Origin: Nitrosomonadales bacterium
GTDB taxonomy: Bacteria > Pseudomonadota > Gammaproteobacteria > Burkholderiales > Methylophilaceae
Direction of reading: 5' to 3'
Assembly (NCBI GenBank): GCA_018657165.1
Contig: JABHXS010000167.1
Coordinates: 1 to 18,344, forward strand
DNA: 18,344 nt
The notes under the pieces are model-generated. The model did no database searches. It was given only the letters and a program-made list of their open reading frames with translations, and was not told the origin of the DNA. Positions 1 through 6,935 of this stretch are shown here, piece by piece. Within the stretch, counting starts at the first letter, position 1. Each line of letters begins with the position of its first letter. A program made the translations under genes and the position numbers.

Positions 1-1784
1 CGATCAAAGTCGAAGATCTTGAGATTGTAGAAGAAAAAAATCAGCAATTTATTTATATTTCAAAAAATTTTAAGGGCGAAAGTCTTGAAGATGAATTAAC
101 CGATATTATCAAAAATGCACTGCAAAAATTATCAATAAAAAAAGTTATGAGTTATCAACTAAATGATGGCTGGACATCAGTCAACTTTGTTAGGCCTATG
201 AGAGGCTTTATTGCACTTCATGGAAACAAAGTAATGAAGTCTGAAGTCTTAGGTTGTAAATCATCAAATAAAACACTTGGTCATAGGTTTGAATCAAAAA
301 AAGGAATTATCGAGATCAAACATGCAGATGATTATGAGAAAATTTTAGCAACAGAGGGCAATGTAATTGCATGCTTTAATAAACGAAAAGTTAAAATTAA
401 AACAACCATCAAAGAAGCTCTGGTCAAACTCGGGGAAGATTTTTATATTACTGAAGATGAAGAACTTATCAATGAAGTGACTTCTCTTGTAGAAAATCCC
501 AATATTCTTATTGGTAGTTTTGAAGAAAAATATCTTTCCGTACCAGAGGAGTGTCTTACATTAACGATGAAGACAAATCAAAAATACTTTCCTATTTTTA
601 ATAAAAAAAATGGATTAACAAATAAATTTATTATAGTGTCAAATATTTCTCCAAAAAATAAAGACCAAATAATTTACGGTAATGAAAAAGTTATAAGACC
701 ACGCTTAGCAGATGCTGAATTCTTTTATGATGAGGATAAAAAAGTAGGGCTAACAACTTTCTGTGAAAAGCTTGAGAATATTATTTACCATAACAAACTA
801 GGATCACAAAAGGATCGGGCGGAAAGAGTTTCCAATAAATTGCAGTACCTTACAAAGGCTTTAAATTTAAAATTCGAAATTGATCCAATGGAATTATGTC
901 TTTTCTCAAAAGCAGACCTTTTAAGTCTTATGGTTAGTGAATTCCCAAAACTTCAAGGAACTATGGGGCGCTACTATGCCCTTAATTTAAGTAAAAATAA
1001 AAATTTTGCCAATGCCATTGAAGATCACTACAAACCAAGATTTTCTAATGACTCGCTTCCAAGAAATGAACTAGGTTTTATACTTGCAATTGCAGATAAA
1101 TTTACAACGCTGATTGATTTATTTTCCATTAATGAGGTTCCTACAGGGGAGAGGGATCCTTTTGGTTTGAGGAGAAATACAATAGGTATCATTAGATTGG
1201 TAATCGAAAAAAAATTGCCTATCAAAATTAGTGACTTAATTGATACTTTTTTAGTTAAAAATGAGGCGGCCAAGGAAAGTCTAATAAATTTCTTTTATGA
1301 AAGGTTATTCAATTACCTCAAGGACCTCGGTTATTCTAATGAAGTCGTGGACGCAATAGTGACATCAAAGCCTGAACAAATTAATGATATTTTAGATCGC
1401 CTTCAAGCTATTTCTGAATTTATAACCCTCAAAGAATCTGAAACACTTTCTTCTGCAAATAAACGAGTATCCAATATATTAAAAAAAGCAGACAAAATAA
1501 CGAACAATACAATTGATCCAAGCCTTCTTATGGAAGATGAAGAAATTATGCTTCATAAAATTTTATTAGGCTTAGAGCCAAAAATAGATCAATGCTTAAC
1601 TAAAAATAATTTTGTTGGTGCTTTAAAGAATTTAGTTGTTTTAAATACCCCAATAAATAATTTCTTTGAAAAAGTTATGGTTAATACCGATGATATTAAT
1701 GTAAAAAATAATCGTTATAATCTGCTTTATAAGTTAAGACAAAATTTAAACTGTGTTGCTGATATTTCCAAATTAGCCTCTTAA
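1..1784 (+). CDS. glyS: Glycyl-tRNA synthetase beta subunit, 5' end cut off
   Basis: Beta subunit of the tetrameric bacterial glycyl-tRNA synthetase, which charges tRNA-Gly in the cytoplasm together with GlyQ. The frame is open from base 3, giving 593 visible residues. The family is usually about 690-720, so roughly the first 100 residues lie before the window. The ATG at 147 is internal: the codons before it are open and the family motif DGWTSVNFVRP follows directly. Other family landmarks are FEEKYLSVPEE, NQKYFPIF, RPRLADAEFFYDED, KADLLSLMVSEFPKLQG and PTGERDPFGLRR, followed by the C-terminal anticodon-binding region. Small departures from the usual consensus (NQKYF for HQKYF, VENP for VEWP) look like drift. 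The stop lies one base before gmhB, so the two are probably co-transcribed; glyQ is expected upstream. Confidence 0.96.
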   Translation, partial: IKVEDLEIVEEKNQQFIYISKNFKGESLEDELTDIIKNALQKLSIKKVMSYQLNDGWTSVNFVRPMRGFIALHGNKVMKSEVLGCKSSNKTLGHRFESKKGIIEIKHADDYEKILATEGNVIACFNKRKVKIKTTIKEALVKLGEDFYITEDEELINEVTSLVENPNILIGSFEEKYLSVPEECLTLTMKTNQKYFPIFNKKNGLTNKFIIVSNISPKNKDQIIYGNEKVIRPRLADAEFFYDEDKKVGLTTFCEKLENIIYHNKLGSQKDRAERVSNKLQYLTKALNLKFEIDPMELCLFSKADLLSLMVSEFPKLQGTMGRYYALNLSKNKNFANAIEDHYKPRFSNDSLPRNELGFILAIADKFTTLIDLFSINEVPTGERDPFGLRRNTIGIIRLVIEKKLPIKISDLIDTFLVKNEAAKESLINFFYERLFNYLKDLGYSNEVVDAIVTSKPEQINDILDRLQAISEFITLKESETLSSANKRVSNILKKADKITNNTIDPSLLMEDEEIMLHKILLGLEPKIDQCLTKNNFVGALKNLVVLNTPINNFFEKVMVNTDDINVKNNRYNLLYKLRQNLNCVADISKLAS

Positions 1785-1785
1785 A

Positions 1786-2325
1786 ATGAAATTAGTCATT
1801 CTGGATCGAGATGGCGTTATCAATCAAGATAGCAAGCATTATATAAAAAGCCCTGACGAGTGGGTTCCAATTGAAGGTAGCCTTGAAGCAATCAGCTTAT
1901 TGAATAAAAATGGATACACTGTTGTTGTAGCGACAAATCAAGGTGCAATTGGGAAAAAATTATTTAATACTACAACTTTAGATAAAATTCATAAGAAGAT
2001 GCAAGATTTGCTAAAAACAAAAAAAGGTAAGATTGATAAAATCTTTTATTGTCCTCATATTGATGAAGACAAATGTTTATGTAGAAAACCTAAAAATGGA
2101 CTAATGAGGAAAATAAGTGAGTACTACGGCATTAGTTTAAAAAAAATACCCTCCATTGGAGACTCAGCTAGAGACCTTGAGGCTTACGCAAAATCTGAGG
2201 CTCAACCTATTCTTGTGAGAACAGGCAATGGAAAAAATGTCGAGAAAAATAAGTTATTCCCAAGTAATACGTTAATTTTTAACAACCTCCTAGAGGCCTC
2301 CAAATTCATTATTAAAATGGAATAG
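1786..2325 (+). CDS. gmhB: D-glycero-beta-D-manno-heptose 1,7-bisphosphate 7-phosphatase
   Basis: HAD-superfamily phosphatase that removes the C7 phosphate of heptose bisphosphate in the ADP-heptose pathway for the lipopolysaccharide inner core. The 179-residue length is normal. Visible motifs are DRDGVIN (catalytic Asp7 and Asp9), ATNQG at residues 49-53, a zinc-binding Cys/His cluster (Cys89, His91, Cys97, Cys99) followed by RKP, and the acidic motif IGDSARD at 124-130. The zinc cluster separates GmhB from histidinol-phosphate phosphatase, the main alternative. The gene starts one base after the glyS stop and ends one base before plsC. The glyS-gmhB-plsC order is common in Betaproteobacteria. 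Confidence 0.93.
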   Translation: MKLVILDRDGVINQDSKHYIKSPDEWVPIEGSLEAISLLNKNGYTVVVATNQGAIGKKLFNTTTLDKIHKKMQDLLKTKKGKIDKIFYCPHIDEDKCLCRKPKNGLMRKISEYYGISLKKIPSIGDSARDLEAYAKSEAQPILVRTGNGKNVEKNKLFPSNTLIFNNLLEASKFIIKME

Positions 2326-2326
2326 T

Positions 2327-3031
2327 ATGTTATTAAGATCAATATTATTTCAGTTGGGTATGTGGGTTTTTACAATCCCATTCACTTTCCTTGCCATACT
2401 TACTTTCCCAGCCCCACCTATACTGCGCTATAAATTTATTTCTTTATGGGCTAAAACAATGCTTATTTGGCTTAAATGGACTTGCAATATCTCATTTAAA
2501 ATAAAAGGTAGTAAAAATATTCCCAAAGCACCCTACATAATATTATCTAAACATCAATCAGCATGGGAAACATTGGCATTTCAAAAGATTTTTCCTCCTC
2601 AAGTTTGGGTAATGAAACAGGAATTGCTTTTTGTGCCTTTTTTTGGCTGGGGTTTAGCAATGACCTCCCCCATCGCAATCAATCGATCATCTGGCAAAAA
2701 ATCTTTAAATCAAATGCTACAGCAAGGTATTGATAGGATAAAAAAAGGGTTCTGTATTGTTATTTTTCCCGAAGGTACAAGAATAAAACCCAAAGGAATT
2801 GGGAAGTATCATATTGGAGGTGCTTGGTTGGCATCACAAACTAAAATACCTATATTGCCTGTAGCTCACAATGCTGGATTTTTTTGGTCTAAAAATTCAA
2901 TAATCAAAAAATCAGGAGTTATTACAGTTTCAATTGGAAAACCAATTGCTAGTGACAAGCTAAAAGCTGACAAGCTTAACCAAAAAACAAAGAAATGGAT
3001 AGAACAAGAAATGTTAAAAATAAATGTTTAA
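2327..3031 (+). CDS. plsC: 1-acyl-sn-glycerol-3-phosphate acyltransferase
   Basis: Membrane-associated acyltransferase of the PlsC/LPLAT family, converting lysophosphatidate to phosphatidate in phospholipid synthesis. The 234-residue length is typical. A hydrophobic N-terminal segment at about residues 1-30 probably anchors it to the inner membrane. The first acyltransferase motif is KHQSAWE (His76 to Glu81), an HX4E form instead of the textbook HX4D; to my knowledge related proteobacterial PlsC proteins also have it. The acceptor-binding motif FPEGTR is at 147-152 and the IPILPVAHNAG motif at 174-184. It is tightly packed after gmhB, and its last 8 bases overlap the next gene, consistent with translational coupling. 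Confidence 0.93.
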   Translation: MLLRSILFQLGMWVFTIPFTFLAILTFPAPPILRYKFISLWAKTMLIWLKWTCNISFKIKGSKNIPKAPYIILSKHQSAWETLAFQKIFPPQVWVMKQELLFVPFFGWGLAMTSPIAINRSSGKKSLNQMLQQGIDRIKKGFCIVIFPEGTRIKPKGIGKYHIGGAWLASQTKIPILPVAHNAGFFWSKNSIIKKSGVITVSIGKPIASDKLKADKLNQKTKKWIEQEMLKINV

Positions 3032-3749
3032 CTTTAATACAAAAAAAATAGTTAAATTGCCATTGTCAAATAATGAGTCAATCGAGTATCAATTAATTAA
3101 AAAATCAAAGAAAACCCTAAGTTTAAAAATTACCGAAAATGGTCTGTTGGTAAGTGCTCCTTTTTTAATGACAGAAAAAAAAATCAATCAGCTAGTAACC
3201 TCAAAAATTGATTGGATTAAAAAAAAATTAGCTCTTGTGGAGCCACAAAAAAATAAACTTGAAATTAAAGACAATGCTACCTTTCATCTTCTAGGTAAAG
3301 AAATAAAGATCACTTTATTTCACGGTAAAAATAAAATTGAGTGGCAAACCCCTAAAAATCTGCATATTCACTTTAAGGAATTATCCAATCAAAAAAAACT
3401 TAAGAAATTTTTTATCACCTGGTTGAAAGAAACTGCCTTAGATTATTTTTCTCAAAGAGCATATGAGATCTCTAAATCAAATTCAATTCCATCAAATTCA
3501 ATTTTACTTTCTAATGCAAAAACAAGGTGGGGTACATGCAACAGCAAAACGGAAGTGAGAATTAATTGGCGCTTAATTCAAGCAGATTCTTATGTTGTTG
3601 ACTATGTTGTATGTCATGAATTTGCTCATTTAACCCATATGAATCATTCAAAGAATTTTTGGAATTTAGTTGGAAAGCTTTGTCCAAATTATAAATTAGC
3701 TGAAAATTATTTAAAGAATAAAGGATTCAGTCTCTACTTAATCGATTAG
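3024..3749 (+). CDS. YgjP-type (DUF45, M48-like) zinc metalloprotease
   Basis: Predicted cytoplasmic zinc metalloprotease of the YgjP/DUF45 family; the physiological substrate of this family is not well defined. The 241-residue length fits. The active site is visible as HEFAH (His198, Glu199, His202) with a third histidine six residues on (His208), giving HExxHxxxxxH. The family signature RWGTCNSK is at 168-175, followed by INWRLI and YVVCHE. The N-terminal half (about 15-120) is the beta-rich part of the family. There is no signal peptide. The start overlaps plsC by 8 bases, which supports this ATG. The 3' end overlaps the oppositely oriented SCO1 gene by 12 bases. Confidence 0.9.
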   Translation: MFNFNTKKIVKLPLSNNESIEYQLIKKSKKTLSLKITENGLLVSAPFLMTEKKINQLVTSKIDWIKKKLALVEPQKNKLEIKDNATFHLLGKEIKITLFHGKNKIEWQTPKNLHIHFKELSNQKKLKKFFITWLKETALDYFSQRAYEISKSNSIPSNSILLSNAKTRWGTCNSKTEVRINWRLIQADSYVVDYVVCHEFAHLTHMNHSKNFWNLVGKLCPNYKLAENYLKNKGFSLYLID

Positions 3750-4304
3750 CTTCCTTATATCCTCAATAATACCTTCAATTTTAAATCCATATGGATAACG
3801 AAGTCTCACAGCCCCCAGTTGATCAATTAGATATATAGCTGACCCATGATCAATCGTATACCTCTCTCCCTCTCCTACTTTCTCCCTATAAACTTTATAT
3901 TGTTGTGCCATTTTTACGATATTTTCTGAACTCCCTGTTAGCCCAATAAAAGCTTTATCAAATGATGATAAATATTCTTTTAGTACTTCCTTTGAATCTC
4001 TCTCTGGATCTAATGTAACAAACAACACCTGAAACTTTCCACTATCAATTTTTTTATAAATTTCTTTTAATTCAATTAAGGTTGTCGGGCAAACATCTGG
4101 ACAATTAGTAAATCCAAAAAAAATAGCTACAACGTCTCCATTAAAATCGGTTAATTCTCTTTCTATTCCATTCTGATCTATAAGATTAAAATTACCATTA
4201 ATTTTTGCTTTTGTTATGTCGGATCCATGGAAATTAATTTTTTCATCATCAGAACATGAGCATAAAAGTAATGACAAAAGGATCAAATACAAAAATTTTT
4301 TCAT
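3738..4304 (-). CDS. SCO1/SenC family copper lipoprotein
   Basis: Thioredoxin-fold copper chaperone, by family implicated in loading the CuA centre of cytochrome c oxidase or in periplasmic redox. The N-terminus is a lipoprotein signal: a hydrophobic run then LCSC, with lipidation expected at Cys17, so the protein is probably anchored facing the periplasm. The copper ligands are present: CPDVC (Cys68, Cys72) and a distal histidine (His153, in TIDHGS). FFGFTNCPDVCPTT and VTLDPERD are family hallmarks. The 188-residue length is typical. It stands alone on this strand with no cytochrome oxidase genes in the window. It converges on and overlaps the metalloprotease gene and is transcribed away from ilvE out of a 97-base divergent region. 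Confidence 0.92.
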   Translation of the reverse strand: MKKFLYLILLSLLLCSCSDDEKINFHGSDITKAKINGNFNLIDQNGIERELTDFNGDVVAIFFGFTNCPDVCPTTLIELKEIYKKIDSGKFQVLFVTLDPERDSKEVLKEYLSSFDKAFIGLTGSSENIVKMAQQYKVYREKVGEGERYTIDHGSAIYLIDQLGAVRLRYPYGFKIEGIIEDIRKLID

Positions 4305-4339
4305 AGAAAGTTTCTCAAAAATTGATTTTCATTTTATCA

Positions 4340-4355
4340 TGCTAATCTATTAGCA
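4340..4355. promoter_or_regulatory. Perfect 16-bp palindrome in the SCO1/ilvE divergent region
   Basis: TGCTAATCTATTAGCA is a perfect inverted repeat with 7-base arms and a 2-base centre. It sits between the divergent SCO1 and ilvE genes, 5 bases upstream of a TATAAT box that points to ilvE, where an RNA polymerase -35 contact would fall. Arm length and symmetry fit a dimeric repressor or activator site. I do not recognise the regulator. AT-rich DNA makes chance palindromes more likely, so this stays a candidate. Confidence 0.4.
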
Positions 4356-4360
4356 AATTT

Positions 4361-4366
4361 TATAAT
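4361..4366 (+). promoter_or_regulatory. Candidate -10 box of the ilvE promoter
   Basis: A perfect TATAAT consensus lies 35 bases upstream of the ilvE ATG and would give a 5' leader of about 30 bases. No good -35 hexamer stands at 16-18 bases; that place is occupied by the 16-bp palindrome, suggesting activator dependence or control by a bound protein. AAGGG about 6 bases before the ATG is a plausible ribosome-binding site. Confidence 0.45.
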
Positions 4367-4401
4367 AAATTTGAATTAACTTATTAAAAAAAAGGGTTTT
4401 T

Positions 4402-5337
4402 ATGGCAATGCCTCAATCAATGGAAAATAAAGATGGATTTATCTGGTACGACGATAAATTTGTAGACTGGCGTGAAGCGAAGACGCATGTTTTGACGCAC
4501 ACACTTCACTATGGTCTTGGTGTTTTTGAGGGGGTAAGGGCTTATGAAACAAAAAAAGGAGCTGCCATATTTAGATTGAATGACCATACGAATCGATTAT
4601 TTAATTCTGCTCATATTATGAATATGGAGATTCCATTTTCCAAAACTCAAGTAATTGATGCACAGAAAGAATCAGTCTCAAAAAATAAATTAAAATCTGC
4701 ATATATTAGGCCTATGGCTTTCTTTGGTGCTGAGGAGATGGGAATTTCAGCAGAAAGATTATCTACTCATTTAATAATTGCTGCATGGGAATGGGGTGCG
4801 TATATGGGGCAAGAGGCAATTGAAAATGGAATTCAAGTAAAAACATCTTCTTACTCAAGACATCATGTAAACGTTACTATGTGTAAAGCTAAAGCTAATG
4901 GAAACTACATGAACTCGATTTTGGCCCATCACGAGGCTAAGGTAGATGGTTATGATGAAGCGTTATTATTGGATACGCAAGGCTTTGTTACTGAAGGAAC
5001 CGGAGAAAATTTCTTTTTAATTAAAAATGGTAAGCTAATTACACCAAGTTTAAATAGTGCGCTTGAAGGTATTACAAGAGATTCTATTATTACAATTGCA
5101 AAAGATTTAGGAATAGAAGTTATTGAAAAAAATATTACTCGAGATGAGGTTTATACTGCAGATGAAGCATTTTTCACAGGAACTGCTGCAGAAGTTACAC
5201 CAATTAGAGAGTTAGATAAAAGAAAGATAGGCTCAGGTACTAGAGGTGCTGTTACACATGAGCTTCAGTCTATATATTTTGATATCGTTAAGGGCGGTAA
5301 CAAAAAGTACAGTGATTGGTTAACATACGTTGAATAA
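4402..5337 (+). CDS. ilvE: Branched-chain amino acid aminotransferase
   Basis: PLP-dependent fold-type IV transaminase interconverting valine, leucine and isoleucine with their 2-keto acids, using glutamate/2-oxoglutarate. The 311-residue length is typical. HYGLGVFEGVRAY at 36-48 is the family N-terminal signature. The PLP Schiff-base lysine is expected at Lys164 in KAKANGNYMNS, followed by EALLLDTQGFVTEGTGENFF (Glu198 region) and FFTGTAAEVTPI. These place it in the class I BCAT group rather than D-amino-acid aminotransferase or 4-amino-4-deoxychorismate lyase. It looks monocistronic: divergent from SCO1 and convergent with the murI-side genes. Its substrate 2-ketoisovalerate is also the PanB substrate encoded about 4 kb downstream. 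Confidence 0.95.
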   Translation: MAMPQSMENKDGFIWYDDKFVDWREAKTHVLTHTLHYGLGVFEGVRAYETKKGAAIFRLNDHTNRLFNSAHIMNMEIPFSKTQVIDAQKESVSKNKLKSAYIRPMAFFGAEEMGISAERLSTHLIIAAWEWGAYMGQEAIENGIQVKTSSYSRHHVNVTMCKAKANGNYMNSILAHHEAKVDGYDEALLLDTQGFVTEGTGENFFLIKNGKLITPSLNSALEGITRDSIITIAKDLGIEVIEKNITRDEVYTADEAFFTGTAAEVTPIRELDKRKIGSGTRGAVTHELQSIYFDIVKGGNKKYSDWLTYVE

Positions 5338-5343
5338 GAAAAA

Positions 5344-5502
5344 TTAAGATTTAACATTCATAACCCTTAAAGATTTTCCGGTATTTTGTCCAACCAATGA
5401 TGCTGATTCATCTTCAATACACTCAAGAGTCTTTTTAAATACAAAAAAAAGAAGTTGCTGGCCCTTGTTACGGGGGAAATTTTTAGCCTTAAACCTTAAC
5501 AC
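5344..5502 (-). CDS. Small unrecognised protein frame overlapping the end of murI
   Basis: A 52-codon open frame that nearly fills the gap between murI and ilvE. Starting from GTG at 5502-5500 it overlaps the last 7 bases of murI; a TTG directly before it (5505-5503) is an alternative. GGAAAG a few bases upstream, inside murI, is a fair ribosome-binding site, suggesting translational coupling. The product has a basic N-terminus (FKAKNFPRNKG), a short hydrophobic LLFFVF stretch near residues 17-22, then an acidic LECIEDES and a GKSLRVMNVKS end. It has no transmembrane helix or signal peptide and I recognise no family. It could instead be untranslated 3' sequence of murI: an 8-T run sits in codons 18-20 after an inverted repeat, which would also suit a terminator. 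Confidence 0.42.
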   Translation of the reverse strand: MLRFKAKNFPRNKGQQLLFFVFKKTLECIEDESASLVGQNTGKSLRVMNVKS

Positions 5503-5512
5503 CAACTTCTTT
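5448..5512 (-). other. 10-bp inverted repeat over the small frame's start region, followed by a T-run
   Basis: AAAGAAGTTG at 5448-5457 and CAACTTCTTT at 5503-5512 are perfectly complementary and 45 bases apart. In a minus-strand transcript the 5' arm covers the candidate ribosome-binding site and the TTG alternative start and ends right next to the GTG start. The 3' arm covers about codons 17-20 and runs into eight T residues. The structure could mask the start site of the small frame, or act as a long-loop intrinsic terminator for murI. The 45-base loop is long for a normal terminator, though CCC and GGG within it could form a second small stem. Confidence 0.35.
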
Positions 5513-6308
5513 CCAATTCATAAGCAATGCTACTTTCTAAAAAAGATTGATCAATTATCTGTTGTATATTTTTATTTTTATATTCAGTTAATATTAGTTT
5601 TATTGGCTCACTTGACTCACTTGATTTAACGTTTAAATTGAATTCTTCCAATTTAGCTTGTAATTGCTTCGCTACTGCCTCGCCTGTATCCACAAATGCA
5701 ATGTTTGAGTCCATGATTTTAGTTATTAAATGTTTTATATAAACATAGTGCGTACACCCCAAAACAATTGTATCGACAGCATTTTTTTTGAAGTCGCGTA
5801 AATATTTTTCTAAAAGCTCAATTAACTCAACATTATCAACAATTCCTTTTTCTATTGCATTAACTAACCCCGGACAGGGCTGCACATAGAATTTTACTTT
5901 ACCTGAATACCTCTCAAGCAAAGCTGAAAATTTTGTACTTTTTAAAGTTCCGCTTGTAGCTAAAACACCCACCTTATTATTTGAAGTAATTTTTAAAGCT
6001 GGTTTAACTGCAGGTTCCATGCCAATAATTGGAATATTAAACTTATCTCGAAGCTCATTAATAGAAAATGCCGTCGCTGTATTACAAGCAACGACAATTG
6101 CTTTAGAATTTTTTTTATTAATAAGGAAATTAGATATTGAAATAGCTCTTTTTATTATTTCACTCGCTGGCATGTCGCCATAGGGGGTAAAAGCCGAATC
6201 AGCAACATATATTAAATCTTCATCAGGTAAAAGATTGTGAATACTTTTTGTTACAGATAAGCCTCCAAAGCCAGAATCAAAAATGCCTATAGGAAGTTTT
6301 TTTTGCAT
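5496..6308 (-). CDS. murI: Glutamate racemase
   Basis: Cofactor-independent racemase making D-glutamate for peptidoglycan. The 270-residue length is normal. The two-cysteine mechanism is visible: Cys75 in VACNTATA and Cys185 in LGCTHY. The N-terminal IGIFDSGFGGLSV (Asp11, Ser12) and YVADSAFTPYG are also characteristic. Both cysteines being present argues against the aspartate racemase branch. The ATG at 6308 directly precedes the conserved N-terminus. It is transcribed away from the cobalamin adenosyltransferase gene out of a 74-base divergent region, and the small 52-codon frame overlaps its 3' end. Confidence 0.95.
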   Translation of the reverse strand: MQKKLPIGIFDSGFGGLSVTKSIHNLLPDEDLIYVADSAFTPYGDMPASEIIKRAISISNFLINKKNSKAIVVACNTATAFSINELRDKFNIPIIGMEPAVKPALKITSNNKVGVLATSGTLKSTKFSALLERYSGKVKFYVQPCPGLVNAIEKGIVDNVELIELLEKYLRDFKKNAVDTIVLGCTHYVYIKHLITKIMDSNIAFVDTGEAVAKQLQAKLEEFNLNVKSSESSEPIKLILTEYKNKNIQQIIDQSFLESSIAYELERSWC

Positions 6309-6382
6309 AAATTAAAATTGAGTATCCTAAAGATAAAGAAAAATAATTAATTGGTTAATGTAGAATATAAAATGTAAAAATT

Positions 6383-6922
6383 ATGGTGAATAGATTAACA
6401 CAAATATATACTAAAACAGGCGATCAAGGTAAAACTGGGCTTGGAGATGGGACTCGTATAGAAAAATCAAGTACTCGCATAGAATGCTTGGGGGGTGTAG
6501 ATGAACTCAATTCCATAATAGGTGTAATCCTTACAGAAGATATACCACAAAAAACCGTCTTAAAAAAAATACAGCATGATCTTTTTGATATAGGTGGCGA
6601 GTTATCTATTCCAAATTATAAGAAAATTGATATAAAAAAAATAAGCTTTCTAGAACAGGAGCTTGATAACATGAATGGCTCACTATCGCCTTTAAAAGAT
6701 TTTATTTTGCCTGGTGGCTCAAAGGCCGCTTCTTACGCCCATCTAGCAAGAGCGGTGTGCAGAAGAGTTGAGAGAAGCTTATTCCTATTAAACAAAAAGG
6801 AAGAGGTGAATAATTATTCTCTTAAATATTTTAATCGTTTATCCGATTTTCTTTTTGTTCTGGCTAGATATATCAACGAAGAAAAAAAATGCGAAGATAT
6901 TTTATGGCAAAAGAATATCTAA
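6383..6922 (+). CDS. PduO-type cob(I)alamin adenosyltransferase
   Basis: Transfers the adenosyl group of ATP to cob(I)alamin to make adenosylcobalamin, in the cytoplasm. The 179-residue length matches single-domain PduO/ATR proteins. Visible are the N-terminal ATP-binding stretch YTKTGDQGKTGLGDGTR (residues 9-25), GGVDELNSIIG at 37-47, FILPGGS at 107-113, RAVCRRVER at 123-131 and YFNRLSDFLFVLAR at 149-162. No adenosylcobalamin-dependent enzyme is encoded in the window, so the user of the cofactor is unknown. It begins the long plus-strand run to rlmH and is followed after 13 bases by pcnB. Confidence 0.94.
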   Translation: MVNRLTQIYTKTGDQGKTGLGDGTRIEKSSTRIECLGGVDELNSIIGVILTEDIPQKTVLKKIQHDLFDIGGELSIPNYKKIDIKKISFLEQELDNMNGSLSPLKDFILPGGSKAASYAHLARAVCRRVERSLFLLNKKEEVNNYSLKYFNRLSDFLFVLARYINEEKKCEDILWQKNI

Positions 6923-6935
6923 AAATTTAAATTAA

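Noticed and set aside
147..1784. ATG at 147 as the start of glyS
   Set aside because: The frame is open upstream to base 3 and family sequence is already under way at this Met; the true start lies before the window.
6346..6366. ATTAA/TTAAT repeat and TAGAAT box upstream of the cobalamin adenosyltransferase gene as a defined promoter/operator
   Set aside because: The arms are 5 bp of A/T only and no matching -35 is present at proper spacing; a promoter must be near, but I cannot place it.
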